Shown: positions 61,316 to 64,000 of the stretch, piece after piece
Numbering within the stretch: position 1 is the stretch's first letter
Layout: every line of letters begins with the position of its first letter
Origin: RBG-13-68-16 sp050018455
GTDB taxonomy: Bacteria; Acidobacteriota; Thermoanaerobaculia; Thermoanaerobaculales; Thermoanaerobaculaceae
Direction of reading: 5' to 3'
DNA: 64,000 nucleotides
Assembly: GCA_050018455.1 (NCBI GenBank)
Contig: JBEKAA010000007.1
Span: 59,261 to 123,260 of the forward strand
The notes under the pieces: generated by a model
What the model saw: only the letters and a program-made list of their open reading frames with translations
The model's database searches: none
What the model was told of the DNA's origin: nothing
Translations under genes and position numbers: made by a program

Positions 61316-63466
61316 TCAATCGAGAAGGCCGCGGACCTTGAGCATCGGCTCGATCTTCGGGTCGCGCCCGCGGAAGGCGCGGTACATCGCCGCGAGGTCC
61401 TCCGTGTTGCCGCGCGACAGGATCATGGCGCGGAAGCGGTCGCCGTTGGCGCGCGTCAGCCCGCCGTTCTCCCCGAACCACGCAAAGGCGTCGTCGTCGA
61501 GCATCTCCGCCCACAGGTAGGCGTAGTAGCCGGCGGAGTAGCCGTTGCTCCAGATGTGGAGGAAGTAGCTCGAACGGTAGCGCGGCGGTACCTGGGCCAG
61601 GTCAACGCCCGTCGTCTTGAGCGCGGCGGCTTCGAACGCGTCCACCTCGGGCTTGGGCGCGGCGGCGGCCAGCGTGTGCCACTGCATGTCGAGCTCGGCC
61701 GCGGCCAGGAGCTCCGTCAGGTCGTAGCCCTGGTTGAACGTGGCGGCGTTCTTGATCTTGTCGACCAGCGCCTGGGGCATGGGCTTGCCCGTGGTGATGT
61801 TGATCGCATAGTGCGCGAGCACCTTCGGGTCGAGCGCCCAGTGCTCGTTGAACTGCGACGGGAATTCGACGAAGTCGCGGGCCACATTCGTGCCCGACAG
61901 GCTCGGGTACTGCTGGTCGGCGAAGAGCCCGTGCAGACCGTGGCCGAACTCGTGGAACATCGTCGTGACATCGTCCCAGCTCAAGAGCGCCGGCTGGCCC
62001 GGCGCCGGCTTGGTGAAGTTGGCAACGTTGAACACGACAGGCCGCGTGCCGAGGAGTTTCGACTGGATCACAAAGGTGTCCATCCAGGCGCCGCCCGACT
62101 TGTTGTCGCGCTTGAAGTAGTCGCAGTAGAACAGCCCCCTCGGCGAGCCGTCGCTGTCGAACACGTCAAAGACCCGCACGTCGGGCTGGTACACCGGGAG
62201 GTCGTGGCGTTCCTTGAACGTCAGGCCGTAGAGTTCATGCGCCGCGTAGAACACCCCGTCCTCGAGGACGCGGTTGAGCTCGAAGTACGGCTTGAGCTCC
62301 GCCTCGTCGAGATCGTACTTCGCCTTGCGCACCTGGTCCGCGTAGAAATCCCAGTCCCAGGGCTCCAGCTTGAAACCGCCGTGCTGCCGGTCGATCAACT
62401 CCTGGATACGGGCGGCCTCGCTGCGCGCGTTGGCGGTCGCCGGCGGCACCAGCTTCGCGAGGAACTGCTCCACCGCGGCCGGGGTCTTGGCCATCTGGTC
62501 TTCCAGCCTCCACGCAGCGTAGCTCGGGTAACCGAGTAACCCTGCCTTCTGCGCCCGGAGGACCGCGAGCTCGGTGATCGTGACACGCGTGTCGTTGGCG
62601 TCGCTGCGCTCCGCACGCAGCCACGAGGCTCTGAACAGCTTCTCTCGCGTGGCCCGGTCCGCGAGCGAAGACAGCACCGGCTGTTGCGTGGTGTTCTGAA
62701 GCGGGACGAGCCACCGGGCAGCGACGCCCCGGGTCTTGGCCGCCTGCGCGGCGGCATCGAGCTCGCCCTCTTGCAGGCCGGCCAGCTCGGCCTTGTTGTC
62801 TATCGACAGGGCGCCGGCCTTGGCCGCCGCCAGCAGCTGGTTGGTGAACTTGGCGCTGAGCGCCGCGTCCTTCTCGTTGAGCTGCTTCAGCTTCGCCTTG
62901 TCCGCGTCGGAGAGCCTGGCGCCCGCGTGCACGAACTGCTGGTAGTAGTACTCGACCAGGCGGGTGGACTCGGCGTCGAGCTTGGTGGCGGCCCGCTGGT
63001 TGTAGATCGCCTCGACCCGCTTGAACAACTTGGGGTTGAGGAAGATCGCGTCCTGGTGCGCGGCGAGCTTGGGCGCTTCCTCCTCTTGCAACTTCTGCAA
63101 CGTCGGGTTCGTGTTGGCGGAGGAGAGCCCGTTGAACACCTGGCTCACTCGCGCGAGCAGCTGGCCGCTGCTCTCGAGGGCGACGAGGGTGTTCTCGAAC
63201 GTGGGCGGGGCGGGGTTCTCGGCGATCTTCTCAGCCTCCGCCCGCTGCACCTTCATCCCCTCCTCCAACGCCGGCTTGAAATCGTCGTCCTTGATCTCGT
63301 CGAACTGGGGCGCCTGGAACGGCAGAGGACTCGGAGTCAGGAACGGGTTTGCCCGCCCTCCGGCCGCCTTGCCCGTGGGCTTGTTCTGGTCCGCGACCGA
63401 CCCGGAGGCCGAAAGGCCCAACAGCATCACCACACCTAGAAGGTTGAGAGCCAGGGTTCGGAGCAT
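61316..63466 (-). CDS. M3 family metallopeptidase (peptidyl-dipeptidase Dcp-like)
   Basis: A 716-residue zinc peptidase with a signal peptide (MLRTLALNLLGVVMLLGLSASGSVA). The zinc site FHEFGHGLHGLF near residue 500 is HExxH followed by the third ligand region WALDPKVLAHYAIN. GYPSYAAWRLEDQMAKTP near 320-337 and YFDY-like GLFYCDYFKRDNKSGGAWMD also fit Dcp/OpdA proteins. Export would put it in the periplasm, where Dcp-type enzymes trim oligopeptides from the C-terminus. The region 63467-63797 upstream has no gene. Confidence 0.92.
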   Translation of the reverse strand: MLRTLALNLLGVVMLLGLSASGSVADQNKPTGKAAGGRANPFLTPSPLPFQAPQFDEIKDDDFKPALEEGMKVQRAEAEKIAENPAPPTFENTLVALESSGQLLARVSQVFNGLSSANTNPTLQKLQEEEAPKLAAHQDAIFLNPKLFKRVEAIYNQRAATKLDAESTRLVEYYYQQFVHAGARLSDADKAKLKQLNEKDAALSAKFTNQLLAAAKAGALSIDNKAELAGLQEGELDAAAQAAKTRGVAARWLVPLQNTTQQPVLSSLADRATREKLFRASWLRAERSDANDTRVTITELAVLRAQKAGLLGYPSYAAWRLEDQMAKTPAAVEQFLAKLVPPATANARSEAARIQELIDRQHGGFKLEPWDWDFYADQVRKAKYDLDEAELKPYFELNRVLEDGVFYAAHELYGLTFKERHDLPVYQPDVRVFDVFDSDGSPRGLFYCDYFKRDNKSGGAWMDTFVIQSKLLGTRPVVFNVANFTKPAPGQPALLSWDDVTTMFHEFGHGLHGLFADQQYPSLSGTNVARDFVEFPSQFNEHWALDPKVLAHYAINITTGKPMPQALVDKIKNAATFNQGYDLTELLAAAELDMQWHTLAAAAPKPEVDAFEAAALKTTGVDLAQVPPRYRSSYFLHIWSNGYSAGYYAYLWAEMLDDDAFAWFGENGGLTRANGDRFRAMILSRGNTEDLAAMYRAFRGRDPKIEPMLKVRGLLD

Positions 63467-63797
63467 CGTTCGATTCCTCCCGCTTTGCTGAACTGATCGT
63501 GCGCCGAGCGGCGCGACGGCCGACGCCGCACCTTACTCGGAAGCACACCGCACGGTCAAGCGCGACCGCCAGCGCGGCGCCGGAGGTGACGTAACGGCCA
63601 GCCACTGAAGCAGTCGGGAAAGGCCTCACACGCCGCAGGGGAAGGGGTATTCAAGATCCTCGCGGCCTGACCCTCGGCCCAGGCCACCCCTGTTTCGTAC
63701 CTTGCGCCGCATCCTCGCGCGGCCTATGTTTGGGGAAAGGCCAAATGACTCCGGCGCCACAACTCCGCGGTAGCCGGAGAATCGAAGGAGGTTGAAC
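63467..63797. other. Gene-free stretch between M3 peptidase and the right-edge gene
   Basis: Open frames here are antisense or low-quality. The stretch holds the divergent leaders of the two flanking genes. No repeat, palindrome or heptamer array was seen. Confidence 0.5.
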
Positions 63798-64000
63798 GTG
63801 TCTACCCCCCCATTCGTGCGTTCGATCCTGGCGGCAGCCGTCCTCACTCTCGCTGCCGCCCCTACCGTGCTGGCGAACTTCTCCGGGACCGACGTCTTCA
63901 TCCCGTCGCTGGGGCTCGGACCGGGAGCCTCGAACTCCCAGTGGAACGCCTGCATCTGGGTCCACAACCCCAACTCTTCTCCCGTCAACGTCACCTTCCG
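63798..64000 (+). CDS. Secreted protein of unknown function, 5' part only
   Basis: The frame starts with GTG seven bases after AAGGAGG, the strongest ribosome-binding site in the window, and continues past the right edge. A clear signal peptide (SILAAAVLTLAAAPTVLA) is followed by NFSGTDVFIPSLGLGPGASNS and CIWVHNPNSSPVNVTF. This resembles the start of secreted or surface proteins that carry repeated 'F-I-P-S-...-W-I-H-N-P' segments. The domain cannot be named from 67 residues. Confidence 0.65.
   Translation, partial: MSTPPFVRSILAAAVLTLAAAPTVLANFSGTDVFIPSLGLGPGASNSQWNACIWVHNPNSSPVNVTF

Overview
The window is GC-rich, densely coded bacterial chromosome. Nothing in it is phage-like, and no tRNA or rRNA gene was recognised. 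Multiheme c-type cytochromes, CcdA/DsbD-type thiol transfer, TolC export, EnvC-type envelope genes and an MBOAT/AlgX-like acetylation pair all point to a Gram-negative, didermal, respiring organism. The gene mix and the secreted protein cut by the right edge would fit an Acidobacteriota-like (Thermoanaerobaculia-type) lineage, but that placement is inference.

Layout. 1-6.2 kb: the end of a UvrD-type helicase, a flavoprotein, a polysaccharide O-acetylation pair (MBOAT plus AlgX-like) and a MEMO1-family protein. 6.3-14.6 kb: dienelactone hydrolase, cysS, an OB-fold protein, a degenerate patatin, a two-domain ThyX, an FmdB zinc ribbon, a CDF metal exporter and a DEDDy-type nuclease. 14.7-18.0 kb: an IS66-family composite carrying a passenger gene, bounded by an 8-bp target duplication. 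18.0-22.6 kb: a cytochrome module (4-heme c, cytochrome b, 11-heme c) divergent from dsbD. 22.6-35 kb: glycosyltransferase, icd, cdd, an FHA/AAA regulator with a dead ATPase, a frameshifted APC transporter, a PAS-LuxR regulator, dusB, a methyltransferase, a DUF4139-like protein, and a selD whose catalytic residue is encoded by in-frame UGA. 35-46 kb: OsmC, the envC-ctpA-yibQ set with a serine hydrolase, rluA, mpg, an epimerase, an S4 protein, dodecin and an aminotransferase. 46-64 kb: a ferritin/VIT1 protein, an M28 peptidase, a dinB remnant, a complete TetR/HlyD/ABC/TolC efflux operon of the YbhGFSR type, glucokinase, a large multiheme cytochrome, a transglutaminase-like protein, an M3 peptidase and a partial secreted protein.

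The most unusual structure is a dispersed family of intergenic elements made of degenerate 7- or 8-base units. They usually form two inverted arms (12.7-13.0, 14.6-14.7 and 44.5-44.7 kb), and one is a single arm at 52.7 kb. One copy lies in a 186-bp tandem duplication that contains the tails of both flanking genes, one was the target of the IS66 composite, and one sits at the start of the tolC-like reading frame. Second in interest is the UGA-containing selD with a compact SECIS-like hairpin. A third pattern is a TANNNT box 5-8 bases upstream of many start codons, which suggests leaderless or near-leaderless transcription.
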